The translations under genes and the position numbers were made by a program. DNA of 41,461 bases from the NCBI GenBank assembly GCA_964465385.1, contig CAYXIM010000004.1:1-41461 (forward strand). Direction: 5' to 3'. The notes under the pieces were generated by a model. The model was given only the letters and a program-made list of their open reading frames with translations. It did no database searches and was not told where the DNA came from. This DNA is from JAAYBY01 sp964465385. Lineage in GTDB: Bacteria; Bacillota; Clostridia; Saccharofermentanales; UBA5734. Positions 7,494 to 15,780 of this stretch are shown here, one piece after another (the stretch's first letter is position 1; every line of letters begins with the position of its first letter).

Positions 7494-8726
7494 TCAATCT
7501 GCCTGAAAATAAAACGGTTGGTCAGCAAAATCGATTAAAGCCTGATCAGGCAGGATCACCTCCGTGTGTTTGGGTATTTTTCGGCCGTCCAGCCGGGTGC
7601 CATTGGCTGATCCCAGATCTTCCAGGAAAAAAGACCCGGCCCGGCGGCTGATGCGGGCATGCAGCCGGCCGACGCCGCGCTGGGTCAAACACAGGTCACA
7701 ACGCCTGGGATCCCTGCCAACCAGAAATTCTTCCGTCAGTAAAAAAACACGCAGGCCTTCGTGCTCCTGTGCAGTCCCGGGCTTGCCCTGAGAAAGCATG
7801 GCCATGCGAAAACCACTGTCAACGCCCGGGATCAAGCTTGTCGGCTCATCTTCGGGAGGCGGAGCAGCTTGTTCAATGAACAATGCGGACAGACGCGCCA
7901 ACGGCTTGTCTCCAGATCCGGTTTTCACTTTTCTTTTGTAGAGAACCCAAAGATCCACACCAACCAGCAGCAGGCCAGCTGTGCCCAACAGCAGCCGGAC
8001 CCGTGGGAAAGGCCACATGAAAGCCGACAGGGCACCGGCCGCCGCCAGCAGGTGAGCAGTCAGCAAAAGGATCTTGGCAGCGGATCGCTTGGGTGAGGCA
8101 AGCGATTTCACAGGCGGTTTTTCGTCTAAAGCAGGTGCTGGTGCCTCCAAAGACAGGTGCTGGAGAACATCCGCCAGCTGGCCTGGATCGCCGGAACAGC
8201 TTTCCCTGATTCGCGCGATCAGGTCGTCTGGCCAGCCAAAGCCCTGGCCGAAAGCTCCGACCAGATCCAGAAGCAAGGGCAGATCACGCTCTTCAGCTGG
8301 CGGCCAATTGTCCTCAGCGGCGTCCACCGGCCAGAAAAGCAATCTGGGCTGACCGGCCCTGTCCACAAACACCAGGGCTGGATCCAGGCTTGCCTGAGAC
8401 AAGGGCAACAGCACATCGACAGCCGCTTGTAAGGCCAGGCAAAGGTCAATCAACAGCTTTTTCCCCTGCGCCGGTTGGCGTTCCTCAGGAGACAGGGCGT
8501 CAACAGGCGTAAGCCCGGTCACATCATAACGGATATAAACCTGCCCCGCTTTCCGGAAGGCGTGACAAGGCGCCAGCCAGTGGGAAGGCTGGCGCACGAG
8601 GAGATCCAATTGATAACCGATCACCCGGTTTGCCTCACAGCTGAGCGTCACGCAGCCGCGTTCGTCCAATTTTTGGTAAACAGGCCGGCCAAAAAGCGGC
8701 TCAGGTTCAGAAAACAGAGTGTTCAT
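7494..8726 (-). CDS. DUF6382-like membrane protein with C-terminal FHA domain
   Basis: A 410-residue protein. The N-terminal ~190 residues resemble the DUF6382-type domain found next to FHA domains in clostridial Tad loci. A middle region has two adjacent membrane segments (about 225-275, including LLLTAHLLAAAGALSAFMW). The C-terminus (about 335-408) is an FHA domain with the phosphothreonine-binding pattern: FLVGRDPRRCDLCL, GVGRLHARI and DLGSANGTRLDGRKI. It probably reads Thr phosphorylation and couples it to pilus assembly; no Ser/Thr kinase is in the window. Its ATG overlaps the stop of the Flp1-like pilin gene (ATGA), so it is the last gene of the Tad operon. Confidence 0.8.
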   Translation of the reverse strand: MNTLFSEPEPLFGRPVYQKLDERGCVTLSCEANRVIGYQLDLLVRQPSHWLAPCHAFRKAGQVYIRYDVTGLTPVDALSPEERQPAQGKKLLIDLCLALQAAVDVLLPLSQASLDPALVFVDRAGQPRLLFWPVDAAEDNWPPAEERDLPLLLDLVGAFGQGFGWPDDLIARIRESCSGDPGQLADVLQHLSLEAPAPALDEKPPVKSLASPKRSAAKILLLTAHLLAAAGALSAFMWPFPRVRLLLGTAGLLLVGVDLWVLYKRKVKTGSGDKPLARLSALFIEQAAPPPEDEPTSLIPGVDSGFRMAMLSQGKPGTAQEHEGLRVFLLTEEFLVGRDPRRCDLCLTQRGVGRLHARISRRAGSFFLEDLGSANGTRLDGRKIPKHTEVILPDQALIDFADQPFYFQAD

Positions 8727-8899
8727 GGCAAGATCAGGTCCTCGATCACGGTGTCGTTACCCAGAACACCTTCAATCAGGCGGCTGGCATAGCGGGTGAG
8801 AGAGGACCGAAAGAGCAAAGCGACAGACAGCAAAACAGCGATGATGATGACCACCTCCAGGGTGCCAAAGCCCTTTTGGTTTATGAAACGCGGTGCCAT
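8723..8899 (-). CDS. Flp1-family type IVb pilin (58 residues)
   Basis: A small gene reading from ATG 8899 to TGA 8723, with AGGAGG at 8904-8909. The product is 58 residues: a short basic leader (MAPRFINQKG), then FGTLEVVIIIAVLLSVALLF, one hydrophobic helix, and a short polar tail. G-F-G-T-L-E matches the class III prepilin cleavage site, with Glu at +5 after cleavage following Gly10, as in clostridial Flp1 pilins (family also mislabelled BlyA holin). It is probably the major subunit assembled by the upstream TadA/TadBC machine. The stop overlaps the FHA gene start. Confidence 0.8.
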   Translation of the reverse strand: MAPRFINQKGFGTLEVVIIIAVLLSVALLFRSSLTRYASRLIEGVLGNDTVIEDLILP

Positions 8900-8941
8900 A
8901 AGAACCTCCTTCTGGCAGAACAGCTTCTGCCCGGTGCATGG

Positions 8942-10507
8942 TTAGATGGTTTGTAGGCTGGCCCAAGCCGGCAACAAGGCCGACAAGAGGACTGCTGCCA
9001 GGCTGATCATCATGGGCAGCAGCAGCTTCAGGCTGTGTTGCTCCAGGTGTTTGCGGGTGGCCGCCCGATGCAGTGACCACAAGGACAATGCCTGCAGGTC
9101 CACCATTTGCAATGCCTCTGTCCCGCCCAATTGTTCGTAACGAATCAACAGCAGCAAGGCGGTCTGGATTTCTGGGACAGGGCACAGCTGGATCAGGCGG
9201 TTTAAGGCGGCTGAAGCAGGTTGACCGGCTTGAAGCCGGCTTTGAATGCCCCGCAGGTGGTCCTCGAGGGCAGGAAACAAGGCCAAGGGTTGCCCTGTCT
9301 GGCTGTTGAAAGCCTGGCAGGCAATGGACAGGGTGCGGTCTAAAGACAGGCCGGTTTGTAAAAGAGCTGACCACAGGTTAAGCACCAGGGGGAATTCTCG
9401 CCGGTAGCCCTCCTCCTGTTTGCTGCGGTCCTGAAGCAGCATTCGATCTTGTAAGAAGCCGATCAAAAGCGGCAAGACCAGGAGCCAAGGCCAGATAAAA
9501 CCTTGGGTGAAGGCGGCCAGCAAAGCAGGCAGAAGGGCCGCAGCCATCAAGCGACCTTTGAGGGCGAAGTAGCCGCTTGTGCTGTCAGAAGCTGCCGGCA
9601 CGGGCAGCTGGAGACGGTTGTCCTGATCCAGCAGGATGCGCAGCACACGCGAACCATGGGCCGTGGGCAGGCGATCCCGGTAGAGGCGAATCAGATGGCC
9701 GGCGATCAACCGATCCAGACGTGACAAGCTGCCAGGCGCGCTGGACCGGCTGTTTCGGTGAACGGCCGGTGTAGGATCCGCCAGAAAAAACAAGGTCATC
9801 AAAGCAGATGAAAAAGCCAGGCAGCAGGCCATCAGGCGCCCGGCAAACCAGGCGCTGCCAGCCACCTGTCCCATATCCCAGCTGCCCTGCAAGAGACTTG
9901 TCACCAGGAAAGGCATCATGATCAACAGCACCGCTTCCGTTCTGCGCTGTGTGGTTTCCGCTGTCAGGTGATCGCGTAGGTTTTTTTGTTCGGCCATGTG
10001 GCGCAGTTCCTGGCGGACGAAAGGAGAAATCGGACAGCCGGTGGCCTGTAAATCAGGCAGCAAGCGAAAGAAAAGCTGTGCTTCGGGACAGGGCATGCGA
10101 CTGGCCATGGACCGGCACAAAACCGCTGTGGGTCTTCTGGCCTTGATATGCTGATCCAGAACCAACAAGGTCTTCAAGAAAGAAGACCGATCGTGCAACA
10201 AGTGCCTGAGACCGTCAACTGCCTGCCGGTAGGCGTGTTCAAAGCTGGCACCGGTGGACAGCTCGGTTAACAGCAGTTCTAAAAACCACTGGAACTGCTC
10301 TCTGGATCGGTGCAACAGACGTCCGGACAGGTGTTTTTGCAAGCCGATCAAGGCTGGTGGTGTGACCACAAGCACCAGAAGCAGACGAAGGAGCCACACC
10401 TCGCAGTAGAGGCCGCTTGCCAGCCAGGCCGCAAGCGCGCAAGCGGGTCCGCCTGCAAGCCAGGTGAAAACCCTGTCAGACCAGGGCCTGTCAACGGACC
10501 GTGACAC
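8942..10507 (-). CDS. Fused TadB-TadC-like type II/IV secretion inner-membrane platform protein
   Basis: A protein of about 521 residues with two T2SSF-type domains in one chain. The first half (to about residue 260) has the TadB-like pattern: QFQWFLELLLTELSTGASFE, a long helical region and paired membrane segments near LLIMMPFLVTSLLQGSWDMG. The second half resembles TadC: EFPLVLNLWSALLQTGLSLD, then LQLIRYEQLGGT-like residues and the terminal LLLPMMISLAAVLLSALLPA. TadB and TadC are normally separate genes. Start GTG 10507 is 11 bases past AAGGAGG (10525-10519); a GTG at 10519 would overlap that site. It overlaps the tadA stop at 10491. The role is assembly platform for the Flp pilin. Confidence 0.78.
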   Translation of the reverse strand: MSRSVDRPWSDRVFTWLAGGPACALAAWLASGLYCEVWLLRLLLVLVVTPPALIGLQKHLSGRLLHRSREQFQWFLELLLTELSTGASFEHAYRQAVDGLRHLLHDRSSFLKTLLVLDQHIKARRPTAVLCRSMASRMPCPEAQLFFRLLPDLQATGCPISPFVRQELRHMAEQKNLRDHLTAETTQRRTEAVLLIMMPFLVTSLLQGSWDMGQVAGSAWFAGRLMACCLAFSSALMTLFFLADPTPAVHRNSRSSAPGSLSRLDRLIAGHLIRLYRDRLPTAHGSRVLRILLDQDNRLQLPVPAASDSTSGYFALKGRLMAAALLPALLAAFTQGFIWPWLLVLPLLIGFLQDRMLLQDRSKQEEGYRREFPLVLNLWSALLQTGLSLDRTLSIACQAFNSQTGQPLALFPALEDHLRGIQSRLQAGQPASAALNRLIQLCPVPEIQTALLLLIRYEQLGGTEALQMVDLQALSLWSLHRAATRKHLEQHSLKLLLPMMISLAAVLLSALLPAWASLQTI

Positions 10508-11507
10508 GGTTGAGAGCACCTCCTTCGCAGCGGGTAAAAAGTGGAATCAACTGGACCTGTCCACCTTCAAGGACCTGCAAGCGGCAAATTTCCTGGACCT
10601 GACGTCCGCCCGAACGGGTTCGGCTCAGGTGGACCAGGACATCCAGTGCGGAGGCGATCAGGGCATGGACGGCATCCCAAGGCAACTGGACACCCATCAG
10701 CACCATCAAGGCCAGGCGGTTGAGCAGATCGTGGCAGGAGTTGGCATGTCCCGTGCTCAAGGAGCCGGGGTGGCCGGTGTTCATGGCCTGCAGCATGTCA
10801 AAAGCTTCAGGCCCGCGAACCTCACCGACGATGATCCGATCGGGCCGCATGCGCAAGGCGGCGCGGATCAAAAGCGACAAGGGGATGCCGCCCTGGCCAT
10901 CGGGACCGGGTTGTCGGGCTTCCAGGCGAACCCAGTCAGGCAGACAGGACAGGTTAAGCTCCGAGGCATCCTCAATGGTGATGACCCGGTCTTCTTTGGG
11001 AATAGACTGGGCTAAAATATTGAGAAAGGTCGTTTTGCCGGTCCCTGTTCCACCACACAGAAAAAGATTTTGGCGCCGTTTGAGGGCATCAACCAGAAAA
11101 GCCGCTGCTTCAGCTGAAATAAAATCCTGCTGAATCAGGCTGGACAGATCAGGCTTAACGCCCGTGAATTTCCGAATGGTCAGGACCGGGCCATCGGGTG
11201 CAACAGGCGGCAGGGCCGCATGGACCCGGGACCCGTCTGGCAGGCGCATGTCAGCCAGGGGCTTGCTTTCATGGATCAGGCGGTTGGCCCTCCCGAAAAA
11301 ATTGGCGATCACACCGGTCAGGTGGCCGGGACTGTCAAAACGCAGGTCACACGGGTGGATTTGACCGTTTTGTTCGAAGAAAATCTGGTTTGGTCCGTTG
11401 ACCATGATCTCAGTGATCTGGGGATGGTCCAGCAATGGCTGCAAGAGATCAAGTCCGCGCATGGCGTGGAAAAGCGCCCGGGACAGATCTTGACGTTCTT
11501 TAAAACT
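10491..11507 (-). CDS. tadA: TadA/CpaF-type secretion ATPase (5' end lost in gap)
   Basis: The C-terminal 339 residues of the hexameric ATPase that powers Tad pilus assembly. Visible motifs: LLQPLLDHPQITEIMVNGP (N-terminal domain typical of CpaF), Walker A GGTGTGKTT, the Asp box around ITIEDASEL, Walker B region RPDRIIVGEVRGPEAFDML, and the His box SLSTGHANS. CpaF proteins usually have some 40-60 more residues before the first residue seen here, so the start lies in the N run at 11508-11607. The gene is probably separate from the CpaE-like gene on the other side of the gap, although the reading frame happens to run through a 100-N placeholder. Confidence 0.88.
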   Translation of the reverse strand, partial: SFKERQDLSRALFHAMRGLDLLQPLLDHPQITEIMVNGPNQIFFEQNGQIHPCDLRFDSPGHLTGVIANFFGRANRLIHESKPLADMRLPDGSRVHAALPPVAPDGPVLTIRKFTGVKPDLSSLIQQDFISAEAAAFLVDALKRRQNLFLCGGTGTGKTTFLNILAQSIPKEDRVITIEDASELNLSCLPDWVRLEARQPGPDGQGGIPLSLLIRAALRMRPDRIIVGEVRGPEAFDMLQAMNTGHPGSLSTGHANSCHDLLNRLALMVLMGVQLPWDAVHALIASALDVLVHLSRTRSGGRQVQEICRLQVLEGGQVQLIPLFTRCEGGALNRVTVR

Positions 11508-11607
11508 NNNNNNNNNNNNNNNNNNNNNNNNNNNNNNNNNNNNNNNNNNNNNNNNNNNNNNNNNNNNNNNNNNNNNNNNNNNNNNNNNNNNNNNNNNNNN
11601 NNNNNNN
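11508..11607. other. Assembly gap (100 N)
   Basis: Exactly 100 N, the usual placeholder for a gap of unknown size. It hides the end of the CpaE-like gene and the start of tadA. Frame continuity across it has no meaning. Confidence 0.97.
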
Positions 11608-12494
11608 GCCATGAGCGCAGACGCTTCGAAACGGGCCGAATCGCTGGCCAGTTTGTGGGTATCGGACCAACGGATGTCACAGACATCACACAAAACGGCA
11701 ACGGCCTGTACAGAAGCTGCCGGTAAACCGAAACATTCGATCAAGCCAAGCAGCTGGCCACTGGCATCCTGCTCGATTTTCCGTCGGAAGAGCTCAACCA
11801 GGGCGCGCAGCACATCTGGGCCACAGGTCAGTAGGTCATCGGCCCGGCCTGGCGGGCGAAAAAACAAAAACCCTTCCGCATGGCTTTGCCAAAACACACC
11901 CATCTCGTCTGCCTGCACCAGCCCCTCAGTCAGGGCCACCAGCAGGTCAGCCAGAGAGGGTCCCTGTCCAGCCTGGTCAATGGCATCAATCCAGTAGGTT
12001 GGCATCAGTGGCAGGTAGACCACTTGTTTGCCGGAAGCCACCAGCTGCTTGAGACGCTGTGGAAAGGCTGCTGGACCGGCTGCGTCGAAAAAGACGGTGC
12101 ACCAGAGCCGGGCACTTGAAAAATCGTCTGCCTGATCTTGCAGGATCAAAGGCTGCCCACAGGTTGTTGCCGGCGGCAGCTGTTTCACCAAAAGAGAGAC
12201 AGGGTCCAGGCGCCTGTAACTGAAGGTGTGTCCGGGTTCGCTGCCATCCAGCGGACAGGCCTGCCAGGCCTTGGGCCAAATCTGGGACCGGGACAAGCGC
12301 GCCAGTTCAGAAAACTCCTTTTGGTTATACAAGAAAAGCAACGGCTCCGGGTTGTGTTTTCTGCTGGCGATCAAGCGCTGAAGCCGCGGGCTGTCATGAC
12401 AGCACGCGACAACAAGATCGGGGCGCAGCTGCTGGATGCGCCTGGCCAGGGCAGTGGTGTACGCTTTGTCAGTATCAGCGACGATCAAATCCAT
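11608..12494 (-). CDS. CpaE-like protein with receiver-like N-terminus and degenerate P-loop domain (3' end lost in gap)
   Basis: The first ~295 residues of a protein starting at ATG 12494, with AAAGGAG at 12509-12503. Residues 1-90 (MDLIVADTDKAYTTALARRI onward) look like a receiver-type fold. The following part resembles a MinD/CpaE-type ATPase but lacks a Walker A: the expected GKTT position reads DAAGPAAFPQRL. CpaE homologues place Tad machines in the cell, and clostridial versions often have lost the P-loop. The identity rests mainly on position immediately before tadA and on length. The sequence is cut at the gap before its end. Confidence 0.6.
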
Positions 12495-12703
12495 GCTGGT
12501 GGCTCCTTTCACAGGTCTGTTTTCAGTCTATGGATCGAGCCTTGCCCAAGAACAGCCGGTGGCAGACAAAAAACGACAAGTTTATGGCCCAGGCCAAACC
12601 TGCGCGGTTGATTTGTTGGCTGGCTTGTTCTAAAGTGGTGTTGGCGAACCGGCCTGACCGGTCCGCTCTCAGATCATCAGAAAAAGCGAAGGGATGACAC
12701 GCA

Positions 12704-13786
12704 ATGGGCTATCAACATGTTCCGGTTGCAAACGTAAGGGGGTATTGTGAGGCCCTTTTCAAACGCTGTGGTTTTTCTCGAGCCGAAAGCGAAACCATCA
12801 CAGATGTCTTGCTTGTGGCCGACTTGTTCGGCATTGAATCCCACGGTGTTCAGCGCTTGATCCGCTATGACCAGGCCATCAAGGAAGGCTCCATTGTGCC
12901 CGGCGCGCCCTGGCGGACGGTTTCTGAGACGGCCCTGTCCAAGGTCCTTGATGCCCCACGAACCATGGGACAGGTGATGGCCAAAGAGGGCATGCAAACC
13001 GCTATTGACAAGGCCAAGGCAAACGGCATCGGCCTGGTAACGGTTCGGGGCACCAACCATTTTGGCATTGCAGGTTATTACGCCCGGATGGCCATGCAAG
13101 AAGACCTGCTGGGCCTTTGCATGACCAATACCGAGGCCCTGGCCGTCCCGACCTTTGGCAGCCGGGCCATGCTGGGCACAAACCCCCTTGCTGTGGGCAT
13201 GCCGGCGGAACCCATTGGCTTTCTCTTTGACGCCTCAACAACTGTGGTCACCCGCGGGAAGCTGGAAGTTTACGGCAAGCAGGAGCGCCCACTGCCCTTG
13301 GGCTGGGCTGCCGACGAGACCGGCGCACCGGCATCAGATGCCATCCATGTGCTCGAACAGATCGTATCAAAGAAAGGCGGCGGCCTTTTCCCCCTGGGGG
13401 GTGCGCTTGAAGAAACAGCATCCCACAAAGGTTATGGTCTGGGCCTGATCGTTGAATTGTTCACGGCTGTTTTGGGCGGTGGGACACCGTCACCGGCCGT
13501 TGCACGAAGCGGTAATGCAGACACTTCTTTCTTTTTTGCCGCCATCGATTACGGCCTTTTCGGCGACAAAGAAACCATTAAAGGGCGCATGAGTGCCCTG
13601 CTGGAAGACTTGCGCCAAAGCCCAAAAGCAAAGGGACAGGAACGGATTTACACACACGGGGAAAAAGAATGGCTGTCTTGGCAGGAAAAAATGAAAACAG
13701 GGATTCCCATCCACGATAAAACTCGGTCCGAGCTGATTCAAATCGGCCGGGATCGGGGTTTGAATGCCGAGTCATTTGGCTTGTAA
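12704..13786 (+). CDS. Ldh/malate dehydrogenase-type 2-keto acid NAD(P)H oxidoreductase
   Basis: A 360-residue member of the type 2 malate/L-lactate dehydrogenase family (YlbC/ComC, AllD, DlgD). Diagnostic stretches are GIESHGVQRLIRY, TVRGTNHFGIAGYYA (His in the NHFG motif is catalytic), LGTNPLAVGMPA and HKGYGLGLIVELFTAVLGG. These enzymes reduce 2-keto acids with NAD(P)H and are unrelated to classical lactate dehydrogenase. The gene precedes KDPG aldolase and KDG kinase genes, so it may reduce a keto intermediate of uronate or ketodeoxy-sugar catabolism; the exact substrate is unknown. Start ATG 12704 has AAGGGATG upstream. Confidence 0.85.
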   Translation: MGYQHVPVANVRGYCEALFKRCGFSRAESETITDVLLVADLFGIESHGVQRLIRYDQAIKEGSIVPGAPWRTVSETALSKVLDAPRTMGQVMAKEGMQTAIDKAKANGIGLVTVRGTNHFGIAGYYARMAMQEDLLGLCMTNTEALAVPTFGSRAMLGTNPLAVGMPAEPIGFLFDASTTVVTRGKLEVYGKQERPLPLGWAADETGAPASDAIHVLEQIVSKKGGGLFPLGGALEETASHKGYGLGLIVELFTAVLGGGTPSPAVARSGNADTSFFFAAIDYGLFGDKETIKGRMSALLEDLRQSPKAKGQERIYTHGEKEWLSWQEKMKTGIPIHDKTRSELIQIGRDRGLNAESFGL

Positions 13787-13799
13787 AGGAGTGGTGACT

Positions 13800-14756
13800 G
13801 TGGACACACTCGATCAAATTGGCCTTGTGGGGCTGGTGCCAGTTGTCTCTATTCAAGCACTTTCACAGGCCCTGCCAGCAGCCCGCGCCCTGATACAGGC
13901 CCGGCTCCCGGTCATGGAAATCACCTTGCGCACGCCGGCTGGTCTGGCGGCCATCCGCCAGGTGTCCGCCCAACACCCGGATCTGCTGCTTGGCGCCGGA
14001 ACCGTGTTGAACCTGGCGCAGTGCCAGGCGGCTGTTGAGGCTGGTGCCCGTTTCATTGTATCCCCGGGGCTGAATGAAGGCATTGTCACCTGGTGTCAGG
14101 ATCAGGGGGTTGCCGTCACACCTGGCTGCGTGACCCCAACAGAGATCGAGCGGGCCCTGGCCCTGGGGCTGCGGGTCGTCAAGTTTTTCCCGGCTTCTGT
14201 TTATGGTGGCATCAAAGCCTGTAAGGCCCTCTATGAACCCTACCGGTCAGCCGGCCTGACCTTTATCCCAACCGGCGGCATTGATCAGGACAGCCTGTTG
14301 GCTTACATCCGCCACCCGTCCATCCATGCGGTTGGCGGTGGCTGGCTGTGTTCCGCAAAAGACCTGGCCGACCAGCGGTTTGACCAGATCAGCCGCACTG
14401 CTGGTCTGGCAGTCCAGTCGATCCTGTCCTTCACCTTGTTGGCCGCCAGCAGGATCCCTGATTTGAATCAGGCCGTGCTGGATCAGCTCCAGTCGGTTTT
14501 CCAGCTGTCTGCCGAGGACGTGCAGGCAGCACGTGCCAGGCCCTGGCCAGGCAACCATCAAACCAGATCAGGTCAGTTGCTTATTCAAACGGCGGACCTG
14601 CGTCGGGCTCTGGGTTACCTGAACAGACACGGTTTTCAAACAAGACCCTGCCCCAAAAGCGTTCATCAAGATCAGGCTCAGGCCTGCTTTCTGGAACAGA
14701 CGCTGGCAGGCATTGACATTGAGCTGCGGCAAGCACCTGAGGGGGTTGTGTCATGA
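13800..14756 (+). CDS. Bifunctional 4-hydroxy-2-oxoglutarate/KDPG aldolase with C-terminal VOC-like extension
   Basis: A 318-residue protein starting at GTG 13800, with AAAGGAG at 13785-13791 and 8-base spacing. Residues 1-210 are a KDPG aldolase: VMEITLRTPAGL (Glu), GAGTVL, the Arg/Pro region VSPGLNEGIV, VKFFPASVYGG with the Schiff-base Lys in VKFFPA, and FIPTGGI. It splits 2-keto-3-deoxy-6-phosphogluconate into pyruvate and glyceraldehyde 3-phosphate. The last ~110 residues are extra; LLIQTADLRRALGYLNRHGF resembles a half VOC (glyoxalase-like) domain seen in some clostridial aldolases. The stop overlaps kdgK by 4 bases. Confidence 0.85.
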   Translation: MDTLDQIGLVGLVPVVSIQALSQALPAARALIQARLPVMEITLRTPAGLAAIRQVSAQHPDLLLGAGTVLNLAQCQAAVEAGARFIVSPGLNEGIVTWCQDQGVAVTPGCVTPTEIERALALGLRVVKFFPASVYGGIKACKALYEPYRSAGLTFIPTGGIDQDSLLAYIRHPSIHAVGGGWLCSAKDLADQRFDQISRTAGLAVQSILSFTLLAASRIPDLNQAVLDQLQSVFQLSAEDVQAARARPWPGNHQTRSGQLLIQTADLRRALGYLNRHGFQTRPCPKSVHQDQAQACFLEQTLAGIDIELRQAPEGVVS

Positions 14757-15778
14757 AAGTGGTTACGTTTGGAGAGATCATGTTGCGGCTGAAGGCACCC
14801 GGCTTTGAACGATTTTTTCAAAGCCCGCTGCTGGAGGCAACCTTTGGCGGCGGTGAAGCCAATGTGGCGGTTTCACTGGCCCAGTTTGGCCAGCCGGTTT
14901 CTTTTGTCTCACTGTTACCCGAAGGGGCTATTGGGGACGCCTGCCTGCAGGCCCTGCGCGGCTGGGGGGTCGACACCCAAGCGATTGGCAGAGAACCAGG
15001 CCGTCTGGGCCTTTACTTTTTGGAAGGAGGCGCCAACCAGCGGGCCAGCCAGGTCCTTTACGACCGGGACCGCTCGGTTTTCTCTCTGGCGGATGAAAAG
15101 GCCTTTGACTGGCCTGAGTTGTTCAAAGGCGCAGGCTGGCTTCACCTGACCGGTATCACCCCGGCGCTTTCTCTGGCGGCCATGCAACGGTCTTTTGAAG
15201 CGGTTCAGGCGGCCAAGGCCCTGGGTTTGACAGTTTCCTGCGACTTGAACTACCGTCGAAAACTCTGGCAATATGGTAAAAAGGCAGTTGAGGTCATGCC
15301 TGATCTGCTGGCCTGGGTGGATGTGCTGATCGGCAATGAAGAAGATTGCCAGAAGGCCTTGGGCCTTGGGGCTACGACGGACATCAGCGCAGGCAAGCTG
15401 GACCTTGCTGCCTATGCTGACTTAACCCGGTCGGTCCTGGACACCTTTCCCAACCTAAAGTTGGTTGCCTTGACCTTGCGGGAAAGCCACAGCGCAGACC
15501 ACAACAGCTGGTCTGCCTGCCTCAACGATGGCAACCGCTTCATCACCAGCCGCCGTTATGAGATCACCGATATTGTCGACCGGGTCGGCGGTGGGGATTC
15601 TTTTTGTGCCGGCCTCATTTACGGGCTTAACCATTTTGAAGACAACGAAGAGGCCCTGGCCTTTGCCGTTGCCGCCAGTTGCCTGAAGCATTCAATTCCG
15701 GGTGATGTCAACCGGGTGTCGGTTGCTGAAGTGACCCGGCTGATGGCCGGCGATCGATCAGGGCGCGTACAGCGCTGA
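14753..15778 (+). CDS. kdgK: 2-dehydro-3-deoxygluconokinase (PfkB-family sugar kinase)
   Basis: A 341-residue ribokinase-fold enzyme. It starts MKVVTFGEIMLRLKAP, has the GGGEANVAVSLAQFG substrate loop, the CDLNYRRKLW segment typical of KDG kinases and the PfkB signature DIVDRVGGGDSFCAGLIYG with the catalytic Asp in GGGDSF. It phosphorylates 2-keto-3-deoxygluconate to KDPG, the substrate of the aldolase encoded just upstream. The pair overlaps by 4 bases, so kinase and aldolase are co-translated. The gene ends 2 bases from the convergent threonine aldolase gene. Confidence 0.9.
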   Translation: MKVVTFGEIMLRLKAPGFERFFQSPLLEATFGGGEANVAVSLAQFGQPVSFVSLLPEGAIGDACLQALRGWGVDTQAIGREPGRLGLYFLEGGANQRASQVLYDRDRSVFSLADEKAFDWPELFKGAGWLHLTGITPALSLAAMQRSFEAVQAAKALGLTVSCDLNYRRKLWQYGKKAVEVMPDLLAWVDVLIGNEEDCQKALGLGATTDISAGKLDLAAYADLTRSVLDTFPNLKLVALTLRESHSADHNSWSACLNDGNRFITSRRYEITDIVDRVGGGDSFCAGLIYGLNHFEDNEEALAFAVAASCLKHSIPGDVNRVSVAEVTRLMAGDRSGRVQR

Positions 15779-15780
15779 CG

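Noticed and set aside
8772..9374. A 200-residue - strand gene overlapping the TadB-TadC gene
   Set aside because: It lies mostly inside a clear coding region in another frame, and its end covers the Flp1 pilin gene; its composition is that of a shadow frame.
10491..12512. A single 673-residue CpaE-TadA fusion protein
   Set aside because: The open frame passes through a 100-N placeholder, whose length is arbitrary; both halves are incomplete versions of genes that are normally separate.
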